A model generated the notes under the pieces. That model saw only the letters and a list, made by a program, of their open reading frames with translations, made no database searches and was not told the DNA's origin. Shown in pieces: positions 1 through 13,224 of a DNA stretch of 64,000 nt. How positions within the stretch are numbered: the stretch's first letter is position 1; the number at the start of each line of letters is the position of its first letter. The stretch covers positions 62,001 to 126,000 of the forward strand of contig NW_003116864.1 in the NCBI RefSeq assembly GCF_000003605.2. The letters run 5' to 3'. This stretch comes from Saccoglossus kowalevskii (taxonomy: Eukaryota > Hemichordata > Enteropneusta > Harrimaniidae). The position numbers were made by a program, and so were the translations under genes.

Positions 1-885
1 CTGCCGTTATAAAGTATGAAAAACGTATAAAAACCATGTAAAGCCTTCGATGTTAGCAACTTGTCATATGAGCCAGCCGTAAAAGGTACAAACAAACAAC
101 TTAAAACTTGAAAAGCGATTGAAAAGTTGTTAGATATGCGTGTAACTTTCCCCTAAGTAATTTCATATAGAACCCCGCAGTAAAATTTTTTAAAATATGT
201 AAAAGTCTAAAAATATAATTTATGTTCACAGATTGTACCACTGTCCAAGTGTAAGAGGATAAACAAAGTGCTTACAAAGTTGTGAAAAGCTAGTGCAAAG
301 TTGTCAGATTTACATGGAAATGTTACCTATGGTGTTACCTTACCGAGACCTGGAGTTAAATGTTCGGAAAAGTAAATAAATATTTCGTAAAATGCCGTTT
401 AAATATCGTAGTTGCTCCCGAAACACATGGAATTTTGAAACGTTGGCAAACATTTAATGGTCTCCAATTTCAATAAATTTCAAATGATTCTAATAGGTAA
501 GTGGTCAGGTGATTGACCGATAATAAAAGTAAAGATCAAACGGTCGTGGTTAGTACCTGCATGGGAGACCAACTGAGACAACAGTCGGAGAATATTTTTC
601 TGGCTTTGCCTTACACATTGAAATTACACTTACGCAATTTTTAGTGCATTTATTTCATACTCTAATGTTAAACATTTAATAACAGAATTTGTGGAAATTA
701 TTATAAAATTTCCAGTTCATAGAGAATTTTAAAAAATGCTTGTATTTTTAATAAAAAAAACAGTGTTTGCAGTCTGCACCTATTTGTTCTAAAGCTGATA
801 AAACAGCGTGCAAAGTTGTACAAAGCGATTGCAAAGTTTGTAGATTTGCGTGTTTATTTGACCTAAATTGTTGCTATATCGAACC
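1..885 (+). repeat. Satellite unit 1 (H1)
   Basis: 885 bp. S1 P; S3-S8 all H1. It has private run-length gains (caatttttagtgc, gcatttatttc, an eight-A run near 758). The window may start a few bases inside the array phase chosen here. Confidence 0.9.
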
Positions 886-1771
886 ATGCCGTTATAAAGT
901 ATGAAAAACGTATAAAAACCATGTAAAGCCTTCGATGTTAGCAACTTGTCATATGAGCCAGCCGTAAAAGGTACAAACAAACAACTTAAAACTTGAAAAG
1001 CGATTGAAAAGTTGTTAGATATGCGTGTAAATTTCCCCTAAGTAATTTCATATAGAACCCCGCAGTAAAATTTTTTAAAATATGTAAAAGTCTAAAAATA
1101 TAATTTATGTTCACAGATTGTACCACTGTCCAAGTGTAAGAGGATAAACAAAGTGCTTACAAAGTTGTGAAAAGCTAGTGCAAAGTTGTCAGATTTACAT
1201 GGAAATGTTACCTATGGTGTTACATTACCGAGACCTGAGTTAAATGTTCGGAAATGTAAATAAATATTTCGTAAAACGCCGTTTGAATATCGTAGTTGCT
1301 CCCGAAACACATGGAATTTTGAAACGTTGGCAAACATTTAATGGTCTCCAATTTCAATAAATTTCAAATGATTTAGGCTAATAGGTAAGTGGTCAGATGA
1401 TTGACCGATAATAAAAGTAAAGATCAAACGGTCGTGGTTAGTACCTGCATGGGAGACCAACTGAGACAACAGTCGGAGAATATGTTTTTGGCTTTGCCTT
1501 ACACATTGAAATTACACTTACGCAATTTTAGTGCATTATTTCATACTCTAATGTTAAACATTTAATAACAGAATTTGTGGAAATTATTATAAAATTTCCA
1601 GTTCATAAAGAATTTAAAAAAAATGCTTGTATTTTTAATGAAAAAACAGTGTTTGCAGTCTGCACCTATTTGTTCTAAAGCTGATAAAACAGCGTGCAAA
1701 GTTGCACAAAGCGATTGCAAAGTTTGTAGATTTGCGTGTTTATTTGACCTAAATTGTTGCTATATCGAACC
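886..1771 (+). repeat. Satellite unit 2 (H1 mosaic)
   Basis: 886 bp. S1 P but starts atgccg. S3 H3, S4-S5 H1, S6 H2, S7-S8 H1. It carries the insertion form gatttaggctaatagg before S5, shared with unit 3 and, in variant form, unit 9. Confidence 0.9.
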
Positions 1772-2650
1772 CTGCCGTTATAAAGTATGAAAAACGTATA
1801 AAAACCATGTAAAGCCTTCGATGTTAGCAACTTGTTATATGAGCCAGCCGTAAAAGGTACAAACAACTTAAAACTTGAAAAGCGATTGAAAAGTTGTTAG
1901 ATATGCGTGTAAATTTCCCCTAAGTAATTTCATATAGAACCCCGCAGTAAAATTTTTTAAAATATGTAAAAGTCTAAAAATATAATTTATGTTCACAGAT
2001 TGTACCACTGTCCAAGTGTAAGAGGATAAACAAAGTGCTTACAAAGTTGTGAAAAGCTAGTGCAAAGTTGTCAGATTTACATGGAAATGTTACCTATGGT
2101 GTTACATTACCGAGACCTGAGTTAAATGTTCGGAAATGTAAATAAATATTTCGTAAAATGCCGTTTGAATATCGTAGTTGCTCCCGAAACACATGGAATT
2201 TTGAAACGTTGGCAAACATTTAATGGTCTCCAATTTCAATAAATTTCAAATGATTTAGGCTAATAGGTAAGTGGTCAGATGATTGACCGATAATAAAAGT
2301 AAAGATCAAACGGTCGTGGTTAGTACCTGCATGGGAGACCAACTGAGACACAGTCGGAGATATGTTTTTGGCTTTGCCTTACACATTGAAATTACACTTA
2401 CGCAATTTAGTGCATTATTTCATACTCTAATGTCAAACATTTAATAACAGAATTTGTGGAAATTTTATAAAAGTTCCAGTTCATGGAGAATTTTAAAAAA
2501 TGCTTGTATTTTTAATGGAAAAATAGTTTGTGTAGTCTGCACTGTTTGATCTAAAGCTGAAAAAAAAACAGCGTGCAAAGTTGTTCAAAGAGATTGCATA
2601 GTTTTTAGATTTGCGTGTTTATTTGACCTAAATTGTTGCTATATCGAACC
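1772..2650 (+). repeat. Satellite unit 3 (H1 to H2 switch)
   Basis: 879 bp. S1 P, S3 H3, S4-S5 H1 with the taggc insertion, then S6-S8 H2. The switch lies between S5 and S6. The 3' end has the gagattgcatagttttt variant of subunit A. Confidence 0.9.
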
Positions 2651-3531
2651 CTGCCGTTATAAAGTATGAAAAACGTATAAAACAATGTAAAGCCTTCGAT
2701 GTTAGCAACCTGTCATATGAGCCAACCGTAAAAGGTACAAACAAACAGCTTAAAACTTGAAAAGCGATTGAAAAGTTGTTAGTTATGCGTGTATATTTCC
2801 CCTAAGTAATTTCATATAGAACCCCGCAGTAAAATTTTTTAAAATATGTAAAAGTCTATAAATATCATTTATGTTCGCAGATTGTACCACTGTCCAAGTG
2901 TAAGAGGATAAACAAAGTGCTTACAAAGTTGTGAAAAGCTAGTGCAAAGTTGTCAGATTTACATGGAAATGTTACTTATGGTGTTAAATTACCGAGACCT
3001 GGAGTTAAATGTTCGGAAAAGTAAATAAATATTTCGTAAAATGCCGTTTGAATATCGTAGTTGCTCCCGAAGCACGTGGAATTTTGAAACATTCGCAAAC
3101 ATTTAATGGTCTCCAATTTCAAAAAAGTTCAAATGATTCTCATAGGTGAGTTGTCAGGTGATCAACTGATAATAAAAGTAAAGATCAATCGGTCGCGGTT
3201 AGTACCTGCATGGGAGACCAACTGAGACAACAGTCGGAGAATATGTTTTTGGCTTTGCCTTACACATTGAAATTACACTTACGCAATTTTAGTGCATTAT
3301 TTCATACTCTAATGTCAAACATTTAATAACAGAATTTGTGGAAATTTTTATAAAAGTTCCAGTACATGGAGAATTTTAAAAAATGCTTGTATTTTTAATG
3401 GAAAAACAGTTTTTGTAGTCTGCCCTATTTGATCTATAGCTGAAAAAAAGAGCGTGCAAAGTTGTTCAAAGCGATTGCAAAGTTTGTAGATTTGCGTGTT
3501 TATTTGACCTAAATTGTTGCTATATCGAACC
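2651..3531 (+). repeat. Satellite unit 4 (H2)
   Basis: 881 bp. S1 P with the aaaacaatg variant, S2 gtatattt, S3-S8 all H2. S7 reads agtacatgg; S8 is followed by gatctatagctg, also seen in units 45, 71 and 72. Confidence 0.9.
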
Positions 3532-4412
3532 CTGCCGTTATAAAGTATGAAAAACGTATAAAAACCATGTAAAGCCTTCGATGTTAGCAACTTGTCATAT
3601 GAGCCAGCCGTAAAAGGTACAAACAAACAACTTAAAACTTTAAAAGCGATTGAAAAGTTGTTAGATATGCGTGTATATTTCCCCTAAGTAATTTCATATA
3701 GAACCCCGCAGTAAAATTTTTTAAAATATGTAAAAGTCTAAAAATATCATTTATGTTCGCAGATTGTACCACTGTCCAAGTGTAAGAGGATAAACAAAGT
3801 GCTTACAAAGTTGTGAAAAGCTAGTGCAAAGTTGTCAGATTTACATGGAAATGTTACTTATGGTGTTAAATTACCGAGACCTGGAGTTAAATGTTCGGAA
3901 AAGTAAATAAATATTTCGTAAAATGCCGTTTGAATATCGTAGTTGCTTCCGAAGCACGTGGAATTTTGAAACATTCGCAAACATTTAATGGTCTCCAATT
4001 TTAAAAAATTTCAAATGATTCTCATAGGTGAGTGGTCAGGTGATCAACTGATAATAAAAGTAAAGATCAATCGGTCGCGGTTAGTACTGCATGGGAGACC
4101 AACTGAGACAACAGTCGGAGAATATGCTTTTGGCTTTGCCTTACACATTGAAATTACACTTACGCAATTTTAGTGCATTATTTCATACTCTAATGTCAAA
4201 CATTTAATAACAGAATTTGTGGAAATTTTTATAAAAGTTCCAGTACATGGAGAATTTTAAAAAATGCTTGTATTTTTAATGGAAAAACAGTTTTTGTAGT
4301 CTGCCCTATTTGATCTAAAGCTGAAAAAAACAGCGTGCAAAGTTGTTCAAAGCGATTGCAAAGTTTGTAGATTTGCGTGTTTATTTGACCTAAATTGTTG
4401 CTATATCGAACC
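3532..4412 (+). repeat. Satellite unit 5 (H2)
   Basis: 881 bp. S1 P, S3-S8 H2, S7 agtacatgg. It is close to unit 4 over S3-S8, so the two are probably a recent tandem pair. Confidence 0.9.
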
Positions 4413-5295
4413 CTGCCGTTATAAAGTATGAAAAACGTATAAAAACCATGTAAAGCCTTCGATGTTAGCAACTTGTCATATAAGCCAGCCGTAAAAGGTA
4501 CAAACAAACAACTTAAAACTTGAAAAGCGATTGAAAAGTTGTTAGATATGCGTGTAAATTTCCCCTAAGTAATTTCATATAGAACCCCGCAGTAAAATTT
4601 TTTAAAATATGTAAAAGTCTAAAAATATAATTTATGTTCACAGATTGTACCACTGTCCAAGTGTAAGATGATAAACAAAGTGCTTACAAAGTTGTGAAAA
4701 GCTAGTGCAAAGTTGTCAGATTTACATGGAAATGTTACCTATGGTGTTACCTTACCGAGACCTGCAGTTAAATGTTCGGAAAAGTAAATAAATATTTCGT
4801 AAAATGCCGTTTGAATATCGTAGTTGCTCCCGAATTCACATGGAATTTTGAAACGTTGGCAAACATTTAATGGTCTCCAATTTCAATAAATTTCAAATGA
4901 TTCTAATAGGTAAGTGGTCAGGTGTTTGACCGCTAATAAAAGTAAAGATCAAACGGTCGTGGTTAGTACCTGCATGGGAGACCAACTGAGATAGCAGTCG
5001 GAGAATATTTTTTTGGCTTTGCCTTACACATTGAAATTACACTTACGCAATTTTAGTGCATTATTTCATACTCTAATGTTAAACATTTAATAACAGAATT
5101 TGTGGAAATTATTATAAAATTTCCAGTTCATAAAGAATTTTAAAAAATGCTTGTATTTTTAATGAAAATACAGTGTTTGCAGTCTGCACCTATTTGTTCT
5201 AAAGCTGATAAAACAGCGTGCAAAGTTGTACAAAGCGATTGCAAAGTTTGTAGATTTGCGTGTTTATTTTACCTAAATTGTTGCTATATCGAACC
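4413..5295 (+). repeat. Satellite unit 6 (H1)
   Basis: 883 bp. S1 P, S3-S8 H1. The private change cgaattcacatgg at S4 creates GAATTC. S5 is followed by ggtgtttgaccgcta, shared with unit 22. Confidence 0.9.
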
Positions 5296-6176
5296 CTGCC
5301 GTTATAAAGTATGAAACACAAATAAAAACCATGTAAAGCCTTCGATGTTAGCAACCTGTCATATGAGCCAGCCGTAAAAGGTACAAACAAACAGCTTAAA
5401 ACTTGAAAAGCGATTGAAAAGTTGTTAGATATGCGTGTATATTTCCCCTAAGTAATTTCTTATAGAACCCCGCAGTAAATTTTTTTAAAATATGTAAAAG
5501 TCTAAAAATATAATTTATGTTCACAGATTGTACCACTGTCCAAGTGTAAGATGATAAACAAAGTGCTTACAAAGTTGTGAAAAGCTAGTGCAAAGTTGTC
5601 AGATTTACATGGAAATGTTACCTATGGTGTTACCTTACCGAGACCTGGAGTTAAATGTTCGGAAAAGTAAATAAATATTTCGTAAAATGCCGTTTGAATA
5701 TCGTAGTTGCTCCCGAAGCACGTGGAATTTTGAAACATTCGCAAACATTTAATGGTCTCCAATTTCAAAAAAGTTCAAATGATTCTCATAGGTGAGTGGT
5801 CAGGTGATCAACTGATAATAAAAGTAAAGATCAATCGGTCGCGGTTAGTACCTGCATGGGAGACCAACTGAGATAACAGTCGGAGAATATTTTTTTGGCT
5901 TTGCCTTACACATTGAAATTACACTTACGCAATTTTAGTGCATTATTTCATACTCTAATGTTAAACATTTAATAACAGAATTTGTGGAAATTATTATAAA
6001 ATTTCCAGTTCATAGAGAATTTAAAAAAATGCTTGTATTTTTAATAAAAAAACAGTTTTGTAGTCTGCACCTATTTGTTCTAAAGCTGATAAAACATCGT
6101 GCAAAGTTGTACAAAGGGATTGCATAGTTTTTAGATTTGCGTGTTTATTTGACCTAAATTGTTGCTATATCGAACC
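5296..6176 (+). repeat. Satellite unit 7 (H1/H2/H1 mosaic)
   Basis: 881 bp. S1 Q with ctgccg, S3 H1, S4-S5 H2, S6-S7 H1, S8 mixed (gtagtctgcacc). At least two internal switches, a typical short conversion tract. Confidence 0.9.
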
Positions 6177-7058
6177 CTGGCGTTATAAAGTATGAAACAC
6201 AAATAAAAACCATGTAAAGCCTTCGATGTTAGCAACCTGTCATATGCGCCAGCCGTAAAAGGTACAAACAAACAGCTTAAAACTTGAAAAGCGATTGAAA
6301 AGTTGTTAGATATGCGTGTATATTTCCCCTAAGTAATTTCATATAGAACCCCGCAGTAAAATTTTTTAAAATATGTAAAAGTCTAAAAATATAATTTATG
6401 TTCACAGATTGTACCACTGTCCAAGTGTAAGAGGATAAACAAAGTGCTTACAATGTTGTGAAAAGCTAGTGCAAAGTTTTCAGATTTACATGGAAATGTT
6501 ACTTATGGTGTTAAATTACCGAGACCTGGAGTTAAATGTTCGGAAAAGTAAATAAATATTTCGTAAAATGCCGTTTGAATATCGTCGTTGCTCCCGAAGC
6601 ACGTGGAATTTTGAAACATTCGCAAACATTTAATGGTCTCCAATTTCAAAAAATTTCAAATGATTCTCATAGGTGAGTGGTCAGGTGATCAACCGATAAT
6701 AAAAGTAAAGATCAATCAGTCGCGGTTAGTACCTGCATGGGAGACCAACTGAGACAACAGTCGGAGAATATGTTTTTGGCTTTGCCTTACACATTGAAAT
6801 TACACTTACGCAATGTTAGTGCATTATTTCATACTCTAATGTCAAACATTTAATAACAGAGTTTGTGGAAATTATTATAAAAGTTCCAGTACATGGAGAA
6901 TTTTAAAAAATGCTTGTATTTTTAATGGAAAAGCAGTTTTTGTAGTCTGCCCTATTTTATCTAAAGCTGAAAAAAACAGCGTGCAAAGTTGTTCAAAGCG
7001 ATTGCAAAGTTTGTAGATTTGCGTGTTTATTTGACCTAAATTGTTGCTATATCGAACC
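6177..7058 (+). repeat. Satellite unit 8 (H2)
   Basis: 882 bp. S1 Q (ctggcg), catatgcgcc variant shared with unit 24, S3-S8 H2 except ttattataaaagttcc at S7, a hybrid of both forms. Confidence 0.9.
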
Positions 7059-7945
7059 CTGCCGTTATAAAGTATGAAAAACGTATAAAAACCATGTAAA
7101 GCCTTCGATGTTAGCAACTTGTCATATGAGCCAGCCGTAAAAGGTACAAACAAACAACTTAAAACTTGAAAAGCGATTGAAAAGTTGTTAGATATGCGTG
7201 TAAATTTCCCCTAAGTAATTTCATATAGAACCCCGCAGTAAAATTTTTTTAAAATATGTAAAAGTCTAAAAATATAATTTATGTTCACAGATTGTACCAC
7301 TGTCCAAGTGTAAGAGGATAAACAAAGTGCTTACAAAGTTGTGAAAAGCTAGTGCAAAGTTGTCAGATTTACATGGAAATGTTACCTATGGTGTTACATT
7401 ACCGAGACCTGGAGTTAAATGTTCGGAAATGTAAATAAATATTTCGTAAAATGCCGTTTGAATATCGTAGTTGCTCCCGAAAGACATGGAATTTTGAAAC
7501 GTTGGCAAACATTTAATGGTCTCCAATTTCAATAAATTTCAAATGATTCAGGCTAACAGGTAAGTGGTCAGATTATTGACCGATAATAAAAGTAAAGATC
7601 AAACGGTCGTGGTTAGTACCTGCATGGGAGACCAACTGAGATAACAGTCGGAGAATATTTTTTTGGCTTTGCCTTACACATTGAAATTACACTTACGCAA
7701 TTTTAGTGCATTATTTCATACTCTAATGTTAAACATTTAATAACAGAATTTGTGGAAATTATTATAAAATTTCCAGTTCATAGAGAATTTTTAAAAATGC
7801 TTGTATTTTTAATGAAAAAACAGTGTTTGCAGTCTGCACCTATTTGTTCTAAAGCTGATAAAACAGCGTGCAAAGTTGTACAAAGCGATTGCAAAGTTTG
7901 TAGATTTGCGTGTTTATTTTACCTAAATTGTTGCTATATCGAACC
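7059..7945 (+). repeat. Satellite unit 9 (H1, longest simple unit)
   Basis: 887 bp. S1 P, S3 H3, S4-S8 H1. The extra length is mainly the gattcaggctaacagg insertion form before S5, related to units 2 and 3. Confidence 0.9.
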
Positions 7946-8827
7946 CTGGCGTTATAAAGTATGAAACACAAATAAAAACCATGTAAAGCCTTCGATGTTA
8001 GCAACCTGTCATATGAGCCAGCCGTAAAAGGTACAAACAAACAGCTTAAAACTTGAAAAGCGATTGAAAAGTTGTTAGATATGCGTGTATATTTCCCCTA
8101 AGTAATTTCATATAGAACCCCGCAGTAAATTTTTTTAAAATATGTAAAAGTCTAAAAATATAATTTATGTTCGCAGATTGTACCACTGTCCAAGTGTAAG
8201 AGGATAAACAAAGTGCTTACAAAGTTGTGAAAAGCTAGTGCAAAGTTGTCAGATTTACATGGAAATGTTACTTATGGTGTTAAATTACCGAAACCTGGAG
8301 TTAAATGTTCGGAAAAGTAAATAAATATTTCGTAAAATGCCGTTTGAATATCGTAGTTGCTCCCGAAGCACGTGGAATTTTGAAACATTCGCAAACATTT
8401 AATGGTCTCCAATTTCAAAAAAATTCAAATGATTCTCATAGGTGAGTGGTCAGGTGATCAACCGATAATAAAAGAAAAGATCAATCAGTCGCGGTTAGTA
8501 CCTGCATGGGAGACCAACTGAGACAACAGTCGGAGAATATGTTTTTGGCTTTGCCTTACACATTGAAATTACACTTACGCAATTTTAGTGCATTATTTCA
8601 TACTCTAATGTCAAACATTTAATAACAGAATTTGTGGAAATTTTTATAAAAGTTCCAGTTCACGGAGAATTTTAAAAAATGCTTGTATTTTTAATGGAAA
8701 AACAGTTTTTGTAGTCTGCTCTGTTTGATCTAAAGCTGAAAAAAACAGCGTGCAAAGTTGTTCAAAGAGATTGCATAGTTTTTAGATTTGCGTGTTTATT
8801 TGACCTAAATTGTTACTATATCGAACC
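7946..8827 (+). repeat. Satellite unit 10 (H2, marked subtype)
   Basis: 882 bp. S1 Q (ctggcg), S3-S8 H2. Markers ccgaaacctgg, gaaaagatcaatcag, agttcacgg, ctgctctgtttg and tgttactatatcg recur together in units 42 and 48. Confidence 0.9.
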
Positions 8828-9696
8828 CTGCCGTTATAAGTATGAAAACGTATAAAACATGTAAGCCTTCGATATTAGCAATCTGTCATATGAGCCAGCC
8901 GTAAAGGTACAAACAAACAGCTTAAAACTTGAAAAGCGATTGAAAAGTTGTTAGATATGCGTGTATATTTCCCCTAAGTAATTTCATATAGAACCCCGCA
9001 GTAAATTTTTTTAAAATATGTAAAAGTCTAAAAATATAATTTATGTTCACAGATTGTACCACTGTCCAAGTGTAAGAGAATAAACAAAGTGCTTACAATG
9101 TTGTGAAAAGCTAGTGTAAAGTTCTCAGATTTACATGGAAATGTTACCTATGGTGTTACATTACCGAGACCTGGAGTTAAATGTTCGGAAAGTAAATAAA
9201 TATTTCGTAAAATGCCGTTTGAATATCGTAGTTGCTCCCGAAACACGTTGAATTTTGAAACATTCGCAAGCATTTAATGGTCTCCAATTTCAAAAAATTC
9301 AAAATGATTCTCATAGGTGAGTGGTCAGCTGATCAACTGATAATAAAAGTAAAGATGAATCGGTCGCGGTTAGTACCTTCATGGGAGACCAACTGAGACA
9401 AAAGTCGGAGAATATGTTTTTGGCTTTGCCTTACACATTGAAATTACACTTACGCAATTTTAGTGCATTATTTCATACTCTAATGTCAAAGATTTAATAA
9501 CAGAATTTGTGGAAATTTTTATAAAAGTTCCAGTTCACGGAGAATTTTAAAAAATGCTTGTATTTTTAATGGAAAAACAGTTTTTGTAGTCTGCCCTATT
9601 TGATCTAAAGCTGAAAAAACAGCGTGCAAGTTGTTCAAGAGATTGCATAGTTTTTAGATTTGCGTGTTTATTTGACCTAATGTACTATATCGAACC
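8828..9696 (+). repeat. Satellite unit 11 (H2, indel-rich)
   Basis: 869 bp. S1 P, S3 H3, S4 near H2 (cacgttg, cattcgc), S5-S8 H2 with gtcagctgatc. Its shortness comes from single-base losses clustered near 8838-8910 and 9615-9690, possibly consensus errors. Confidence 0.88.
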
Positions 9697-10578
9697 CTGC
9701 CGTTATAAAGTATGAAACAACAAATAAAAACCATGTAAAGCTTTCGATGTTAGCAACCTGTCATTATGGAGCCAGCCGTAAAGGTACAAACAAACAGCTT
9801 AAGACTTGAAAAGCAATTGAAAAGTTGTTAGATATGCGTGTATATTTCCCCTAAGTAATTTCATATAGAACCCCGCAGTAAATTTTTTTAAAATATGTAA
9901 AAGTCTAAAAATATAATTTATGTTCACAGATTGTACCACTGTCCAAGTGTAAGAGGATAAACAAAGTGCTTACAAAGTTGTGAAAAGCTAGTGCAAAGTT
10001 CTCAGATTTACACGGAAATGTTACCTATGGTGTTAAATTACCGAGACCTGGAGATAAATGTTCGGAAAAGTAAATAAATATTTCGTAAAATGCCGTTTGA
10101 ATATCGTAGTGCTCCCGAAGCACGTGGAATTTTGAAACATTCGCAAACATTTAATGGTCTCCAATTTCAAAAAACTTCAAATGATTCTCATAGGTGAGTG
10201 GTCAGGTGATCAACTGATAATAAAAGTAAAGGTCAATCGGTCGCGGTTAGTACCTGCATGGGAGACCAACTGAGACAACAGTCGGAGAATATGTTTTTGG
10301 CTTTGCTTTACACATTGAAATTACACTTACGCAATTTTAGTGCATTATTTCATACTCTAATGTCAAACATTTAATAACAGAATTTGTGGAAATTTTTATA
10401 AAAGTTCCAGTTCATAGAGAATTTCAAAAAATGCTTGTATTTTTAATGGAAAAACAGTTTTTGTAGTCTGCCCTATTTGATCTAAAGCTGAAAAAACAGC
10501 GTGCAAAGTTGTTCAAAGCGATTGCAAAGTTTGTAGATTTGCGTGTTTATTTGACCTAAATTGTTGCTATATCGAACC
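9697..10578 (+). repeat. Satellite unit 12 (H2)
   Basis: 882 bp. S1 Q with ctgccg, S3-S8 H2. Carries the linked pair cacggaaatg and gagataaatg also found in units 49, 52 and 55; S7 ends cagttcatagag like H1. Confidence 0.9.
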
Positions 10579-11460
10579 CTGGTGTTATAAAGTATGAAAC
10601 ACAAATAAAAATCATGTAAAGCTTTCGATGTTAGCAACCTGTCATATGAGCCAGCCGTAAAAGGTACAAACAAACAGCTTAAAACTTGAAAAGCGATTGA
10701 AAAGTTGTTAGATATGCGTGTATATTTCCCCTAAGTAATTTCATATAGAACCCCGCAGTAAATTTTTTTAAAATAAGTAAAAGTCTAAAAATATCATTTA
10801 TGTTCGCAGATTGTACCACTGTCCAAGTGTAAGAGGATAAACAAAGTGCTTACAAAGTTGTGAAAAGCTAGTGCAAAGTTGTCAGATTTACATGGAAATG
10901 TTACTTATGGTGTTAAATTACCGAGACCTGGAGTTAAATGTTCGGAAAAGTAAATAAATATTTCGTAAAATGCCGTTTGAATATCGTAGTTGCTCCCGAA
11001 GCACGTGGAATTTTGAAACATTCGCAAACATTTAATGGTCTCCAATTTCAAAAAATTTCAAATGATTCTCATAGGTGAGTGGTCAGGTGATCAACTGATA
11101 ATAAAAGTAAAGATCAATTGGTCGCGGTTAGTACCTGCATGGGAGACCAACTGAGATAACAGTCGGAGAATATTTTTTTGGCTTTGCCTTACACATTGAA
11201 ATTACACTTACGCAATTTTAGTGCATTATTTCATACTCTAATGTTAAACATTTAATAGCAGAATTTGTGGAAATTATTATAAAATTTACAGTTCATAGAG
11301 AATTTTAAAAAATGCTTGTATTTTTAATAAAAAAACAGTGTTTGCAGTCTGCACCTATTTGTTCTAAAGCTGATAAAACAGCGTGCAAATTTGTACAAAG
11401 CGATTGCAAAGTTTGTAGATTTGCGTGTTTATTTGACCTAAATTGTTGCTATATCGAACC
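10579..11460 (+). repeat. Satellite unit 13 (H2 to H1 switch)
   Basis: 882 bp. S1 Q (ctggtg), S3-S5 H2, S6-S8 H1. The switch is between S5 and S6, at the same place but in the opposite direction to unit 3. Unit 58 has the same pattern. Confidence 0.9.
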
Positions 11461-12342
11461 CTGCCGTTATAAAGTATGAAAAACGTATAAAAACCATGTA
11501 AAGCCTTCGATGTTAGCAACTTGTCATATGAGCCAGCCGTAAAAGGTACAAACAAACAACTTAAAACTTGAAAAGCGATTGAAAAGTTGTTAGATATGCG
11601 TGTATATTTCCCCTAAGTAATTCCATATAGAACCCCGCAGTAAAATTTTTTAAAATATGTAAAAGTCTAAAAATATCATTTATGTTCGCAGATTGTACCA
11701 CTGTCCAAGTGTAAGAGGATAAACAAAGTGCTTACAAAGTTGTGAAAAGCTAGTGCAAAGTTGTCAGATTTACATGGAAATGTTACTTATGGTGTTAAAT
11801 TACCGAGACCTGGAGTTAAATGTTCGGAAAAGTAAATAAATATTTCGTAAAATGCCGTTTGAATATCGTAGTTGCTCCCGAAGCACGTGGAATTTTGAAA
11901 CATTCGCAAGCATTTAATGGTCTCCGATTTCAAAAAATTCAAAATGATTCTCATAGGTGAGTGGTCAAGTGATCAACTGATAATAAAAGTAAAGATCAAT
12001 CGGTCGCGGTTAGTACCTGCATGGGAGACCAACTGAGACAACAGTCGGAGAATTTGTTTTTGGCTTTGCCTTACACATTGAAATTACACTTACGCAATTT
12101 TAGTGCATTATTTCATACTCTAATGTCAAACATTTAATAACAGAATTTGTGGAAATTTTTATAAAAGTTCCAGTTCATGGAGAATTTTAAAAAATGCTTG
12201 TATTTTTAATGGAAAAACAGTTTTTGTAGTCTGCCCTATTTGATCTAAAGCTGAAAAAACAGCGTGCAAAGTTGTTTAAAGCGATTGCCAAGTTTGTAGA
12301 TTTGCGTGTTTATTTGACCTAAATTGTTGCTATATCGAACTC
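11461..12342 (+). repeat. Satellite unit 14 (H2)
   Basis: 882 bp. S1 P, S3-S8 H2, with cattcgcaagc at S4 as in the gtcagctgatc subtype and a private gaatttgtttttgg at S6. Confidence 0.9.
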
Positions 12343-13224
12343 CTGGTGTTATAAAGTATGAACCACAAATAAAAACCATGTAAAGCTTTCGATGTTAGCA
12401 ACATGTCATATGAGCCAGCCGTAAAAGGTACAAACAAACAGCTTAAAACTTGAAAAGCGATTGAAAAGTTGTTAGATATGCGTGTATATTTCCCCTAAGT
12501 AATTTCATATAGAACCCCGCAGTAAAATTTTTTAAAATAAGTAAAAGTCTAAAAATATAATTTATGTTCGCAGATTGTACCACTGTCCAAGTGTAAGAGG
12601 ATAAACAAAGTGCTTACAAAGTTGTGAAAAGCTAGTGCAAAGTTGTCAGATTTACATGGAAATGTTACTTATGGTGTTAAATTACCGAGACCTGGAGTTA
12701 AATGTTCGGAAAAGTAAATAAATATTTCGTAAAATGCCGTTTGAATATCGTAGTTGCTCCCGAAGCACGTGGAATTTTGAAACATTCGCAAACATTAAAT
12801 GGTCTCCAATTTCAATAAATTTCAAATGATTCTCATAGGTAAGTGGTCAGGTGATTGACCGATAATAAAAGTAAAGATCAAACGGTCGTGGTTAGTACCT
12901 GCATGGGAGACCAACTGAGATAACAGTCGGAGAATATTTTTTTGGCTTTGCCTTACACATTGAAATTACACTTACGCAATTTTAGTGCATTTTTTCATAC
13001 TCTAATGTTAAACATTTAATAACAGAATTTGTGGAAATTATTATAAAATCTCCAGTTCATAGAGAATTTTAAAAAATGCTTGTATTTTTAATAAAAAAAC
13101 AGTGTTTGCAGTCTGCACCTATTTGTTCTAAAGCTGATAAAACAGCGTGCAAAGTTGTACAAAGCGATTGCAAAGTTTGTAGATTTGCGTGTTTATTTGA
13201 CCTAAATTGTTGCTATATCGAACC
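12343..13224 (+). repeat. Satellite unit 15 (H2 to H1 switch)
   Basis: 882 bp. S1 Q (ctggtg), S3-S4 H2, S5 hybrid (cataggtaagtgg), S6-S8 H1. Shares cattaaatgg and gcattttttcat with unit 64, about 43 kb away. Confidence 0.9.

Noticed and set aside
10-40. TATA-box-like ttataaagt and gtataaaaacc as promoters in each unit
   Set aside because: AT-rich sequence gives such matches by chance, and nothing downstream looks like a transcript start or gene.
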